From assembly GCA_034440575.1 (NCBI GenBank), contig JAOTOL010001562.1, positions 930,001 to 994,000 on the forward strand: DNA of 64,000 nt, written 5' to 3'. This stretch comes from Imbricaverruca yamaguchii. Lineage: Eukaryota; Arthropoda; Thecostraca; Neoverrucidae. Each line of letters begins with the position of its first letter. Position 1 is the stretch's first letter. Of this stretch, positions 1-28,800 are shown one piece after another. The position numbers were made by a program, and so were the translations under genes. The notes beneath the pieces are model-generated. The model had not been told where the DNA came from. It saw only the letters and a program-made list of their open reading frames with translations, and ran no database searches.

Positions 1-16068
<16,068 letters not shown>

Positions 16069-16079
16069 CTGAAACTGCC

Positions 16080-16830
16080 AGAAAAACATGTGCTACATTT
16101 TCCCCTGCTTTGCCACTTTTGCTTTTTAGGAATACATTGGAAGGACTTCCATAAAAATCGCCTTGCTCATATTCAAAGCACTTATTGCATTGAGTACCTA
16201 AGTTGCATGCATTAAATCACTGCTGACAAAGAAGTTGGCATGTTTGGGAATTGACCAGCATCATTGCTGTGCCATACTACAAACTGCAGAAAAAGGCAGT
16301 TTTGGGATGCCAAGTCAATCTAGATTTGGTTTCAAAGGATGACACATAGGGTATTTTTCCAGCAACTCAGATTACAATGTGGATATTGGCTACATCATAG
16401 ATGATGCTATATCCAAACCATCTTGCTTGCTTTGGCTTCACAGTGAGGGACAAATCAAAACCTGTGTAATGTCATCTAAAATATATTTTCTATACTTGGT
16501 AGAAATTAGACAAATTGTGAAACAGTTATGATGAAAACTTTGCCAGTTTGCACGGACAAAACACATATTTCACCATGACATTTTTGGGTGAATGTAAATC
16601 ATGAATGCCTTGATTTTAGTGAGCTACCAGTGAACAAAAAGGAAACTGACATACATAGGTGGGGGTGAAATAAACCCTGCAGAAAGGAGTCAAGGATATC
16701 ATTTCATACTGTAATGAAAACAAAGAAGTATTACAGCATGAAGCAAGCACTTTCAGCAGGAAAAAAAACTAATTATTGAAGTGCCCTCCAGTTACTCTCA
16801 AACACTCCCATACCCATTTGATTTTGCTTC
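16080..16830. other. AT-rich non-coding, unassigned
   Basis: No exon, RNA gene or identifiable element. Confidence 0.4.
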
Positions 16831-16839
16831 ACTGTTGAC

Positions 16840-17115
16840 ACTAAAACAAACCTCACAAGCCAGGGCTACCAATCAGTATTTCAAGTTGTCCCTAAAGCAA
16901 AAAGCAAGAGTCTAGGCCCCATCTTCACACAGCACTAGATGCACCCATTGTACATTGGTTTGGATATTGTTTTTTGACAACACATGAACCTTTTAGTCAT
17001 GTAGCACTGCCAGTTTCTTGCACCAATTGATCATGTGTGAAGAGTAGAGACAGGTGAGACTCAAACCCACAATCTTTTGATTGTAAGATGGACTTACCCC
17101 TAGACTACTCATATC
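16840..17115 (-). mobile_element. tRNA-derived SINE
   Basis: On the minus strand from 17112: GGATATGAGTAGTCTAGGGG (A-box region), then GTGGGTTTGAGTCTCACC (B box), then a body including CTCTACTCTTCACACATG. The last part matches the SINE at 2.06 kb. Confidence 0.7.
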
Positions 17116-17119
17116 CACC

Positions 17120-18830
17120 CCATTATACATCAATTTGTGCATCGGACAAACCATCAATCTCTAAACTGGGACGTCATTCAGTGCCATTCGGAAGCCTTCA
17201 AATGAATGCTTCAAAAGGCCATCATGTCCCCAGATAACTTGGATATACTCTTAGCAGGCAAAGTTGTCCTCAATCCATCTCAGAGTATCCTTCTGAAGCC
17301 TGCTACTTTGCAACATATACTTCACACCCATTTAGGTTTGAAAAGAAAATAGCATGTGGGGGCACAAATTGCAAATTTCCAAGACCTTGAAATAAAGGGG
17401 CACCAATGCAAGAACATTTCACCTTGAGACTGGTTAGGTAGACAATTTGTTTCTTAGCCTCCTCACAATTAACATTCTCTGCACACTTCTGCATGATGCC
17501 AAAAAGCTCCATTTTCATGCACCAAATGCATCCTTTCTATGATTTATGCATTCTTTTGCCAAAGTGCCATTCAAGAAAAATAGGAATAAAATGCACTGAC
17601 ATGAAGCCCTCAAGCCATAAAGACTAAAGCCAAGTCAAGTTGGTAGCATCAAAATAAAAATTGATGAATATATCAAATGCTTTAATTATATCTACTGTAA
17701 AGTCTGCATGACATGATGGACACCTTGTACAAAGCAGTGCCCCAGAATGTGGTTTGGTGCACTGCTTTTGTCTGCACACCAATGTATTGGTCAAACACTT
17801 TTGCATAGTTATTGCCTAACTTTGTAATTGTTAACTTGTTTTTGTTCCATCTATACAATGTATGTACAATGACAATGTAGCTAACCTAACAATACCAGTG
17901 ATCCAGAATGATCTAACTATACAATGAACATGTTCTTTCAGGGGGTGGTAGTAACTTAGCAACAAAGTTTGTGATATTTTTCCTGCAGAAAAGATGTTAG
18001 GCTAGGCAAGACTGAATAGAAAGATGCATTATTATTATACTTGATTCACAAGACAAGTTTTACACACATTCTGCTTGCATACAATACAAACAAAAAACAA
18101 ATGGGCTATGCTTGGTAAGGTTAGGTTAGATTAGATTTCTCAAGTTGGAATTAAACAATTTATTTTCAAAATTGAACATTACTTCAGTTAGTTAGTTGGT
18201 TGTTTAGTTAGTTGGTTACTTTGACTTCAGGGCACCTCAATCAGGCTTGATCATTCATGCCAATTTTCTTTTCTTTTAAAACCAGGTTATATTAGATTAT
18301 GGTATGTTGGTGGTATATTGTGTTTGCCAAAGGGTAAACATAATGCAATCATAGTTACATTCATGAACATTGCATTGGAAAGATAAATTTCATGAACTCA
18401 CCAAACACAATAAAACACAAATTTACTCTGGTTTGCTTTAATTGTATCCCTCTTATCTAGGTATATTACATATCAAACTCTAAGCAAGTTTTTGTGGTAT
18501 ATTTTGCTTAGCAACTGCAAAAAAATAAGCATTTTCCAAGGAAATCAGGGTCACATCATCTTCATCACATTCATAAAGGTTTTTCCCATTTGCAAAAAAA
18601 AAACTATAAATCCATAAAACACCTGGAGGGACATATTTACCAGAAAGGCTAAATTAAATTGGACCAGGTTAGGCTATGGCTATGGTGTAGGTTATGTGCT
18701 AGGTATTTTAGGTACACAAATTGCTGTTGGCTCAAAAGTACGGATTTCCCATTACAATGAATGGTCCCAAAATCACCAATTGCATAAGAATGCTTCTACA
18801 TTATCTTCACAACATTTAAATGTCACTGTA
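17120..18830. other. AT-rich non-coding, mostly unassigned
   Basis: Contains short TTAGG-like runs (AAGGTTAGGTTAGATTAG at about 18116) and a SINE tail with GTTAGTTGGTT repeats at 18186-18260. The ORF at 17423-17520 was considered as an exon and rejected. Confidence 0.4.
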
Positions 18831-18838
18831 CCTGCCTA

Positions 18839-18903
18839 CCTAGGTACCTAGGCGCCTACCAAAGTGGCACCTTGGTAGGTAGATGGACCTCACCTAGGTG
18901 AGG
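18839..18903. other. Cluster of three palindromes
   Basis: CCTAGGTACCTAGG (18839-18852) is a perfect palindrome. GCCTACCAAAGTGGCACCTT plus GGTAGGT (18854-18880) is near-perfect. CCTCACCTAGGTGAGG (18888-18903) is perfect. Confidence 0.9.
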
Positions 18904-19089
18904 TGGACATGAACTATTTTAATTGCAGTTTTCGACTGAAAGCTACGAGGCTTAAAGCATTCCAACAGTACAGACACACACATAGCTAGAAGCAGGTTGC
19001 ATAACAACCTGAAGTGTGCATTACCAGCGGTATATATTTTCGGGCTTCCCACCAACTGACGGGCAATACACGGAAACGGTTTCAAGACG

Positions 19090-19300
19090 CCATTATAGTG
19101 ACGTCACCGACGTTGTCGGTGCATGGCGGAGGTTGCACAGTAAGATTGATTTTCAAGTGACAGTTGTATATCAATTACCATCGATCTCTTGAACCACATT
19201 TATTCCGTCTTATTAGCTATTCTATAATGAAATTAAGCTCTACTTACTCAAGACTAATTGTTTTCATCTTAATTTTGTTCAGCTTTTACGTCATAAGATG
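19090..19300. promoter_or_regulatory. Candidate divergent promoter
   Basis: A consensus CRE, TGACGTCA (19099-19106), lies next to an ACCGAC/GTCGGT inverted repeat and CpG-containing sequence. A second half-CRE (TACGTCAT, about 19287) and AAGATGGCCGCC (YY1-like, overlapping an ATG) lie on the right. The AT-rich surroundings make it stand out. It could drive the plus-strand gene rightward and the THAP gene leftward. Confidence 0.4.
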
Positions 19301-19339
19301 GCCGCCGCTTTCTCGAGGCACAGCAGTATTGGAGCGAAG
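19298..19339 (+). CDS. Candidate first exon of the plus-strand gene
   Basis: ATG in AAGATGGCC context, reading MAAAFSRHSSIGAK, with donor AAG|GTAGGA. It ends in phase 0, but the exon at 23631 needs one leftover base, so an intervening exon must exist if this belongs to that gene. Confidence 0.35.
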
Positions 19340-19714
19340 GTAGGAGTACTAACTGGCGCGAAAGCTGAGATGATATGCTTTATACATTTCAAAACAATTT
19401 AGCACGGCATCTGTGGTGTGTTCTGCCCATATGTACTGGGTGTTCTTCCTGGCATATATTTGAATTGGCGATGAAAGGTGCTGTAATGGAGTTCAAAACG
19501 AGTTGAAATACGTATCTAGGTAACTTGTGTTGATCTAGGGAAGGAGGAGGGGGGCTCCGAACGTTACTGCTGCATCCTTATGGCCGAACCAGTAATTGTA
19601 GTGTTTACCGAGCGCAACAATGAGCAAGCTATCCATACTCAAACAGTGCCTTTTGGTGAAATTCCTCTAACCGCTTAGGTGCAATGATCAACATTATGAA
19701 GTTAGTGTTTAGAC

Positions 19715-21740
19715 TTAATAAGAGCCACTAGGGCTCATCCAGTTAAGACTGCAAATGGAAAGCACCATAGACCCACTAAAAAGATCACCCCAACCATCAC
19801 CACATACTAAAGAAACCATCCACCAACATCCCACACACCTATAAATTCCTATCTTGATCTACCCTGGCAATCTAGTCCTATTCCCTTGATCCCTTATAAT
19901 GCATGTGGATAAATTTCTCACCAATAATTGTCAAGCTGCATCCATGCTTGGTTAAAGGGGTCTGAGCTATGCACACTTAGCGTATATCTTGCCAATCCAT
20001 CACAAATTAGAACTGAAACAAAACATCTTCCTGTATAAAAATTGTACTCACCCTACTTTTAAATACATTCAATGAGGATCTCCCCATATCAGCAGGTAGC
20101 CTATTCCACTGTTCAACAACCCTTTGACTGAAGGCCTGTTGTTGCTTAACTAGTCAGTTTTATAACAAAAATTTGCTCCCAGGTAACATGGTCTTGGAAA
20201 CCAGATAGAGGGAGAAGGCCTGACAATGCTCCACATAAAGTAAAAGTAACCACTAAATATAACATCAGTTTTAATTACACCATAGGTTTTACTGTCAATG
20301 ATGCTGAAACAAGTAAAATCAAGCTCATGAGCATCAGCAAATTGCAATATGCTTTGTGATTTAGGTGGAGACTCCACACAGCTCTACTGCATATGGCAGC
20401 TGATGAATGACTGAGATGAAAAATTGGCATTATGGTTAAATTAGTGGATGTGGTTATAAGCCAGCTTCCTGAGCAACAGCAGCGAAAATAGCAACAAGTG
20501 TATACTTAATCAATGTCAACCAAGTTTATAAATATATACCTGATACTTCCAACATGCTCACACAGTGAAACTAAGAAATATTAACTATATACCACACAAG
20601 TATGATGTTCAGATACCAACTGATGTTACCTGCCAACCATTTGGATATAGGCTTTTGAATGTAAAATGGTTCAAGGAAATTATACTAAAGCAATCCATCT
20701 AAAATCGTTCTATTTTCACTATGAAGAATATTTTTTCCCAATGAAAAAGTGGAGAAATTTGATGGAAAGCAATTCTTATTAACATTAAGAGCTCTTCTAT
20801 GTACTTTTTACTTCATGTCTGGAATGTTTAGCTCGAGGGAGGAATGACTTGGAAGGCTCAAAAGCTAGCAGACAGGAGAGCAAATTGCCACTGTAAAACT
20901 GACTACTGTCCTACACCACAACTTAACTAACCTGAATTGATGACCACTGTCAACTTGTCTAACCTGGATTGATGTGATACTCTAAACTGAAGAGCATAAT
21001 TCAAATTGACCTGATCTAGACCTTTGACAATTTTGTATATTTCAATCATGTCCCCCTTAATCTCCTGTAATTGAGTGTTATGTACCTAATGCCATAAGCC
21101 TTTCTACACATTTTAAGTTCCATATTCCACTAATGAGCCCAGTTCCTTTGTGCTATATTCTTTCTAGCATATCTATATATTTTCTAGGTAGGGGCTCCAT
21201 GCTTATATAGAATGTGAAGTGGGGTTGCACATATGCTAAGTGCAGTTGTTTATATAGAATGTCAAGTGGGGTTGCACATATGCTAAGTGCAGTTGTTTCA
21301 TGACTTCCTTGCTCTTATACCTCAAACTTCTATTAATGAATCCCAGCATTCTAAGTGCCCTGTTCCTTGCTGAGATACCTTGTTTTTCTGCTTTAAGGTC
21401 TTTTGGAGCCAACACACCTAAGTTCTTTCCTCTTCAATGACATCCAGTTCCCTCCCTCCCATTGTATATCTGAAAGTCTCACTTCCAGACCCCAGACCTT
21501 GCACTTATAGTCAAAAGACATCTGCCATTGATCAGCCCACTTGTTTAGGTCCTCCAAGTGTAGCTGTATATTACTAGATTGATCACTACTGTTTGCCACT
21601 CATACCAGCTTCATGTCATCAGCAAATTTGAACATTATTCCTCAGCCCTGCATCAATGTTATTCATAAAGATGATAATTGCATGTGTCCCTAGAACAAAG
21701 TCCTTTGGTATTCCACTCAGGACATACTTCCAATCATATT
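19715..21740 (-). mobile_element. Decayed CR1-type LINE, 3' part
   Basis: Conceptual minus-strand fragments match the LINE at 47.05-47.95 kb: the AYV-x-PHLEY-like segment near 21230, NRALRMLGFINRS-like near 21330-21360, and RT pieces (LEDLNKWADQWQM) at 21540. It is many times frameshifted. A 51-bp duplication sits at 21190-21295. The 3' end near 19730 carries the GCCACTAGGGCTC equivalent of the family tail. Confidence 0.65.
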
Positions 21741-21749
21741 TACATCAAT

Positions 21750-23430
21750 TTACTACATCCATTTTATTTCAGCCAGTCTTAGATGCCATAACACACCTTA
21801 TTTTATGTCTTGCTCATTTATATCATTTGAGGTCTGCCTCAGAGTTAGCATCTTTTAGCTTCTTGAATGCATGTTCTTTGACTCCAGTACATGCTTTACT
21901 TCCCTGGTCAACCATGAATGATGCTGAACCCTGGTTAATCTAATTTGCCTTGGGAATGAACCTAACATTAAAATATGCAGTTATTTCACAGTGGTGTGTT
22001 GTATTCTGAACATAAAGATGTGGTTGTGTTGAATTACAAGCACTAGGTGTGTTGTTTCCTGAACACTTTATGCAAGCTGGACAGGGAGGATATAGAAACT
22101 GCATAAAATGACCCATGTATTTATTTAATTTTGTTATTTTATTGAATGTTCACCTGATTTGACCAAATAGTCAGGATGATGGCTTTATATGCACTTGTAA
22201 CTCAGCCAAAACTTTACCCCCCACCCCACCCCACCCCACCCAGTGAAAATTTGTCCTAGTGGGGGCAGGGGTTGATACAGTAATATCATTTGGGACATTC
22301 ATATGGGGGTTACAATTTTCTTCTTGGGGTACCACTGCAAATGTCCCTAGAGGGGGATCTGCAGAAACACTGCCATATCATTGTCCTAAAGGTTTTTTTT
22401 TTGGGTGGGGGAATATTTCTTCAGAATACCATGTTGATGAAGGTAACTAATATGATGGCACCTCTTAATAAGTTTCCAAAACAAGTCCACAAAAATATTT
22501 TTGGAAAGAACGTTTTTTTGTTCTTCAAAAGCATCTTAGGTTATGACAGGTTAGATCAGGTTGGGTTAGGTTTCTTGTTTAACTTTGGCAATTTTCTGAC
22601 AACAAATTGCTTGATATTCTTCCATTTTTTATTTGACCTCAAGGTAGATTAGGTTAGGTTATGTTGTATTTTTATTTGATTTCATTAGGGGTGATCAGAA
22701 ATTTGATGATTGGTGGGAAATGCAAGGGATGTGCTACCTTACCCTCGGTTCCATTTTCTAACTGGAAACATTTTCCTTGGTATAGTGGACGACCACAAAA
22801 CCATTTCATGTATGTCTACTCATTGACAGGAGAACTTCAGAAAACTGACAGCTGATTAAAAGAAGATCAACCAATGCCTTCCAAGAAAAGTAAGTTGTTT
22901 GATAATGGGCACTGCATAGCCACTGCAGTTGATGCACCATAAAACCTTAATAACTAACTAAGTTATTTGATAATTGTGTCCAGTTGTCATTCATAATGAT
23001 TTCAAATGGTCCTTAGTATGGATGGAAATTAGCTTCAAATCATCCCTGTTATTGGGTTTAAAGTAATTAAAAAATGGTATGTGCACCTGATTAATGTTGC
23101 CTGTGCATGTTCTAAAAGGCAGTCACTGGTTTTGTTTGTTTCCCTTGCAATGTAGTTGCAATATCTGATGCCACCATGTCGCAGTGTCCTAAAATTACTT
23201 CACCATTAACTGTGTGGATGAAGAAAGAAGTTGCTTGGGAATAGTGAAAGATTGGAAGAAAATAAAGGATCGCCACTTAAGGATTAAAAAAGCGGAATGC
23301 CTTTCACTTCAGTCACATGCATTTTAAAATATTTAGCAGTCGTGTGTATAATGACTGCCCACACATGTAGCAAAATTGTAAAAAAACATAAGACAAGGAT
23401 GAAATAGCACAATTCCATTAACTGTGAATT
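21750..23430. other. Non-coding, mostly unassigned
   Basis: A (CCCCA)n run at 22218-22240, TTAGG-like runs at 22555-22575 and 22645-22660, and a SINE tail-like TTGATGCACCATAAAACC at 22929 are the only recognisable elements. Confidence 0.4.
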
Positions 23431-23630
23431 TTCAGGCAACATGGTCAATTATTTTACACTGCCATGTCGCCTTAGGATATGCATAGCTGAGATCATGCTC
23501 AACTCATTGTTTTCTCTACTGATGCATGTTCACTGGTGTCCCTGGTTTGCACTGTGTGTGTATTGTTCCAAAGCGTCCTTTCGCCTCGTCGCTCCATGTA
23601 CATGTCTTCTGACGACGGCGCTGCCGACAG

Positions 23631-24024
23631 GCTCGGCCGACGCAGTCGCCGCCATGCTGGAGGACGATCCTCTGACGGCGCAGCTGGAGGCCATGGAGAC
23701 TGGTCTCAGCCCAGTCCGGCCGGCCGCCAGCGAGCAGCGCGCGCCGTCGCCGCCGCTGCCTCCACCGTCACCATCGCCACCGTCGGCTGCGACGTCGCCG
23801 TCGCCGCCGTCGACACTCAACACCTCGCAGGACCTGAAGGTGCTGATGGACGACTCAGAGATGGGCACCGCCGACGACGGTGATGACGAGTTCGGCCTGG
23901 TGGAGACTGCGCTGGCGCCCAACCTACGGCCCGTGCTGCGCCGCTGCGACGAAGTGTTGGACGAAGTTCCAGACACGGTGCACGTGTCGGAGATAACGTC
24001 AGAGCAGCGGCGCGCGCTCGGCAG
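23631..24024 (+). CDS. Uncharacterised gene exon a
   Basis: The acceptor is GCCGACAG, a poor polypyrimidine context, so the 5' border is uncertain. The donor is GGCAG|GTGGGT. It encodes [18 protein letters not shown], a Pro/Ser-rich stretch, then [20 protein letters not shown] and a helix ending SEQRRALGR. Confidence 0.72.
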
Positions 24025-25795
24025 GTGGGTCGGCTCGCCCAGGGCCGGTCGGGTATGCCACACCGTTCGATGTGGACCAGTCTCAGCAAGTGCAATGGAC
24101 TGTCTGCACACAATGTATTGCAATGCTTGGTTGACATGGGAACAAATAGCTTGCTAGAAACATGGCTACATGAGCCAATACACACATTTGAAAATGTGAT
24201 GGGAGAACATTCTGCAAGGAGTTGTGTTCAATTTACTGCTCGATGCCATGTGTGCATTCAGATCAGCGATTTACATGAGAGTTGTGGGTTGTGGATCTGT
24301 TGAACTGTAGTGTTGTGCTGTTGTTGTCCCTGGCAGTGCTATATCTACCGCCCTCGTTTGACGTGAGCAGGTCCGGCCCTTTGGCCCATGTTCTCCCCTG
24401 ACGGCTGGCTGACCATCTCCCTAACTGTCGTCTCCTTCACCAGAGTGGAGATCGCCACCGTCTCGCCTCCGCGCACCGACATCGTCACCGACTTCGTCAA
24501 GCTGGAGGTGGAGGAGAATGAGCTTGAGGACCCGGGTGAGGTCGGCGACATGAACTGGTCGCCCTCGCGGGAAGACGACGGTGGCGACGGCGACGCCGGT
24601 GGCGACGCAGACGTCGGCGCGGTCAGTGGCAGCGGCAAGGGCAGCGGTGGCAGCGGCAGTCGGAGTGTCAGCAGCGCTGCCAGAGGCGGCTCCGACGCCA
24701 CCTACGGTCGGCCGTACAAGACGACGGCCGGCGACCGTCGTGCACGCCTGTCTGGCTTCTCTCCCACCCGCGGCTCGCCGCGTGGTCGGCCGCACAGCCG
24801 CGGCAGGGCGCGCGGCCGTGCGGCCGTAGCGCCACCGTCGCGGGGCCGCGGAGCCGTGTCGTCAGCGTCATCACGCGGCCGCGGGTCCGTGACGTCACCG
24901 TCGTCACGCGGCCGTGGAGCCGTGACGTCACCGTCGTCGCGCGGCCGCGGGTCCGTGACGTCACCGTCGTCACGCGGCCGCGGCGTCTTAACGTCACCGT
25001 CTCGTGGTCGCGGCAGGGCGCGCGGCCGAGGCGCCACGCCGTCACTGGCGCGCGGTCGTGCCGTGGCGGTGCGCGGCGGCTCCACGCCGGGCGTTAAATA
25101 CCTGACGTCGGGCCGGTCGCCGGCCACCAGCGGCGGACCCATACCGGTGCTTCAGCTGGCCGACAAGGCGCTCAGCGTTTCGGTGGTCAGGGACCGACTG
25201 TCTATCAAGCATACCGACGAGTCAGGTGGGTACAGCGTTAAAATACTGATTTCTCGCTAGGTATGAGATGTCGAAACGAGTACAGCAGGATGTGGAGATC
25301 GTAATGGAAGTAGTGCTACATGAAATCTTGCACGAAGTCCTGCAAATCCAATTTGAAACAATTGCGTTTTGCGTGTTTTGAAAGGTACCTAATTTGGGGA
25401 CGCTGATATCAACGAAAACTATGCAAACACCTATGCTCTGCATTTGTATTGTGTAACATACCACGTCATGGGTTGCGTCCTGGAATTGCGCGATCGGATG
25501 TTCATAATCACGATCTCGGATCCGTAGTGGTGAGCAAAAGTATGATATTTGTAAACGGGATACAGTTAGAAACGAGGCATGAAAACTTCACGAACCAAGA
25601 AGCACGATGTCACTACGTATTTGAGGATGTCGATTCAGTGTTCAGCAAATGGTATATTCCACCTTGTTTCGCGGATAATTTATAACTCGATAAATGGCAG
25701 CTAGACGACGGTACATCTGCCACGGCATTACTACCGGGCTACTTGTGGCTGGCGAACGTATGTGTCTGCTGTCTTGACATACATATATATGTATA

Positions 25796-25882
<87 letters not shown>

Positions 25883-28800
25883 CATTCTCCTTCCCCTGCT
25901 CAGCAATAACGTTAAACACCTTCAGCGTCATCTTGGTCACGAACTCCACCAGCCAAACTCCGATCTCTGGGACTCCTTGCAAGCGACGGGAGCACCCTGA
26001 CTACAAAAATGGTCAATGGTATAAGCAACCTGGCATATGAGGAAAGATTGAAGAAATTGAATATGTTTTCACTTAGATATAGAAGGCTGAGAGGAGATCT
26101 CATCGAGGTTTTTAAATTTGTCCATGGTCTGGAGAGAGGATATCTTGAGGAAATGTTTGAATTTAACAGAAATGCTGCAATTAGAGGTCATAATTCAAAA
26201 TTAAAGTTAACCACAGCAGAACAAAGTTAAGACAGACTTTCTTCACCAACAGGGTAGTAGAACACTGGAACCAGCTGCCAGAAACCATTGCCAGTAGCAG
26301 CACATTGAACATCTTTAAAAACAGCATAGACAATCATTATAAGAATAGAGGCCTTGCTTTTCAGTATTACAGGGAGGGCTGATTGATAGATTTGGTGGGC
26401 AACTGGTTGAGTGTACAGAATGCGACCAGGAAGGGCCCTTGTGGCTCATAGTTGCGCCAATCTTTTGTGTCTTCATGTCTTTATGTCTAGAGCCAATTGA
26501 TCTGAATGGTCATGAGGTCAAGTACACTCACTGGTGACCAACGCAGTCGATACGCCCGTAAGACCAAATAACCAGCCAACACTCACTTTGGTACCCAACT
26601 ATTGGTAAGCCATGCATAGAGCATGCATACTTACCAGCTTACCCCTAACCAGTGGGGTGAAGTGTTAATGTAAGGTTCAGGATGTTTGATTGCATGGATA
26701 GCTTTTAAACTGTTCAACTAATCCCAGTGCAATTCTCAGTACGCTTTGTGGCGTCTTTTTCGTAGCTTTTTGTGAAACAAAATGTATTGGTTGAGACCAG
26801 GCCACTGAGCTACGTCATAGAAGGGAACACTGCTGACATGTGAAACGAAATCGCGGATAACCACGTCTTGACATGGCATTGTGACCTAAAAGGAGACATT
26901 TCTGTGACTTAAGTTAATAGATGACTGGGAATGATATTCGTAACTTGTGTATGCATCATTCCGAGGTCATTCAAGGGCATCAGCACTTGTCTAATCTGTC
27001 CCTTGACATATGCTTTAAATGGAGCTGCTTGTGGTATGCCACGGCATCCGCAAAACACCCGACGAACACACTGATAATATATACAATTGCATACCTGTTG
27101 GAATTTAGGAAGCATTTACAATGCAATTGTGAAAGGCCTCCATTTTTAAAGAAAATGTCGCCTTTGGTCCGACCTGGAGGATCTCCTATCACCCCCAGGT
27201 ACACAAAAGTTTGGTGTTAGTTGCGAGATTGTGTCTCACCCCCACACGCCGTTTTTGTTTCGTCTAGCATATTTCGTTTGGAAACCCCAAGGTTACATCA
27301 GCCTCTCCCATTCTCCAATGTTGAAGGTTGGAAAATGCCTCAAACGAGCGAGGGTTAATATGACTCAAATTTTCACTTATGTGTGTCCTGTTGCTGTTTA
27401 ACTCCAATATTCGTTCCTTCCGATTTTGTAGCCACCCATGAATGCCAACATTCTGGTATATGTATGGCAATGTTGATAGTGTATCTGACCTATTTCAGCA
27501 GCCTGTCTCAGAAGAATTGCATTATTAGAAAGGCTTCAGGTTCATGCACTTTTCATGTTCGTGTACTAAGCTCAATTTGCTTCTGAGTATGCTTATCAGG
27601 GTCGTAAATTTTCCTCTCCTTCCAAATTGGAAGTGGAATGTATAGTGCACAAAAGTATTGAACTACTGAAGAGCTTAACCGTAGAATACTATATTTGATC
27701 GTACTCTTAATCTCGCACCGATAACAGGCAACATCGGTGGATGACTTCTGTGATGCCAGGAGAAGGATCTCGCGTTCTTTTTTTTCAGGGGTGGCGACGC
27801 CAAATTTTATCTTGTAGGAGCTAAACCTTGAAGGACCCTCTTGAGTGCTAAAGTGTACGAAGCCTCGTTGGCCCCGCCCTTCCCTTCCCACCGATTTAGT
27901 AAGTCTAACGGATAGTTCCATTTCTCTTGCTGGTTTATACACTTCTTTTTTAATGTTCTACCTCGTTGTTATTCTTTTTTCACAAGTGACATTTTCCACA
28001 CAAATATGGGCAACAAAGAAGCCCTAAAAAACTACCACATTGAGTCAATGGAGATAGTTTCCATCAACCGGTTTTGGGATGTGTCGCGACTTGGACTGGG
28101 ATACATGCACTGCAAAGACAGAGGGACCAACCGTATCTGTATCCGAACCTTGGGATTTTCAAGTGGTGAATATTCATGGTGGTGTGTGACGATTCGTCGA
28201 TTTATTCTGCATTTCAGCGGCTTACAGTGTTCTGGATGACCACTGGAGAACTTTTGTCACTTGTGAAGGTAACCATGCCATCTTCTTATTTCAGATAACC
28301 GGCCTGCACTAACCCAAGAAGATCTTTCGTTTATGGAGCTTGTCAAGATCAAGGAAGCTGTCACCAAAAAGGTTATGTTGGCCAATCAATCAGGTAAGGG
28401 TGAAAATATGTGTCCCACTTTAAAAGGGAATTTCACGAATCTCTGAGGTTCACATGATGTCAGAAGGCAGTGTATAGTTGTGAATGAATTTGCTCCCTTA
28501 TAACTGGCTATAGCGGATTGCATGGGTGCTGCTTGTCTGGAGATCTCAGCCTACATCCGCCTGAGGGTACAATCATCAAAGCCCGCTCTTTTTGTCTCAT
28601 TTTCACACTACAATATTGGAATATTGGAGTTGTACCTGTGGCATGAATGAGGACACTTGAAATGAATGTGGAGTTTTAATTTAAATGGATTGCATTCAGT
28701 TCACGTCAGTTCATTGGGTGTAGTATTGTGTTGCCATACTGTGACCCAGATGGTGTGGTGTTGCACTGTGACGTGGAAGGTATGATGTCACACTGTAACG

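Noticed and set aside
17423..17520. Possible upstream THAP exon (KCAENVNCEEAKKQIVYLTS)
   Set aside because: It ends in phase 0 at the only donor, while the exon at 16068 needs two leftover bases, so it cannot join. No other partner was found.
18110..18135. Interstitial telomere block (TTAGG)n
   Set aside because: Only two or three imperfect units. Too short to call telomeric, though in line with an arthropod genome.
24421..25142. Antisense ORFs of 118-146 codons opposite exon b
   Set aside because: Shadows of GC-rich coding sequence with no splice structure or family.
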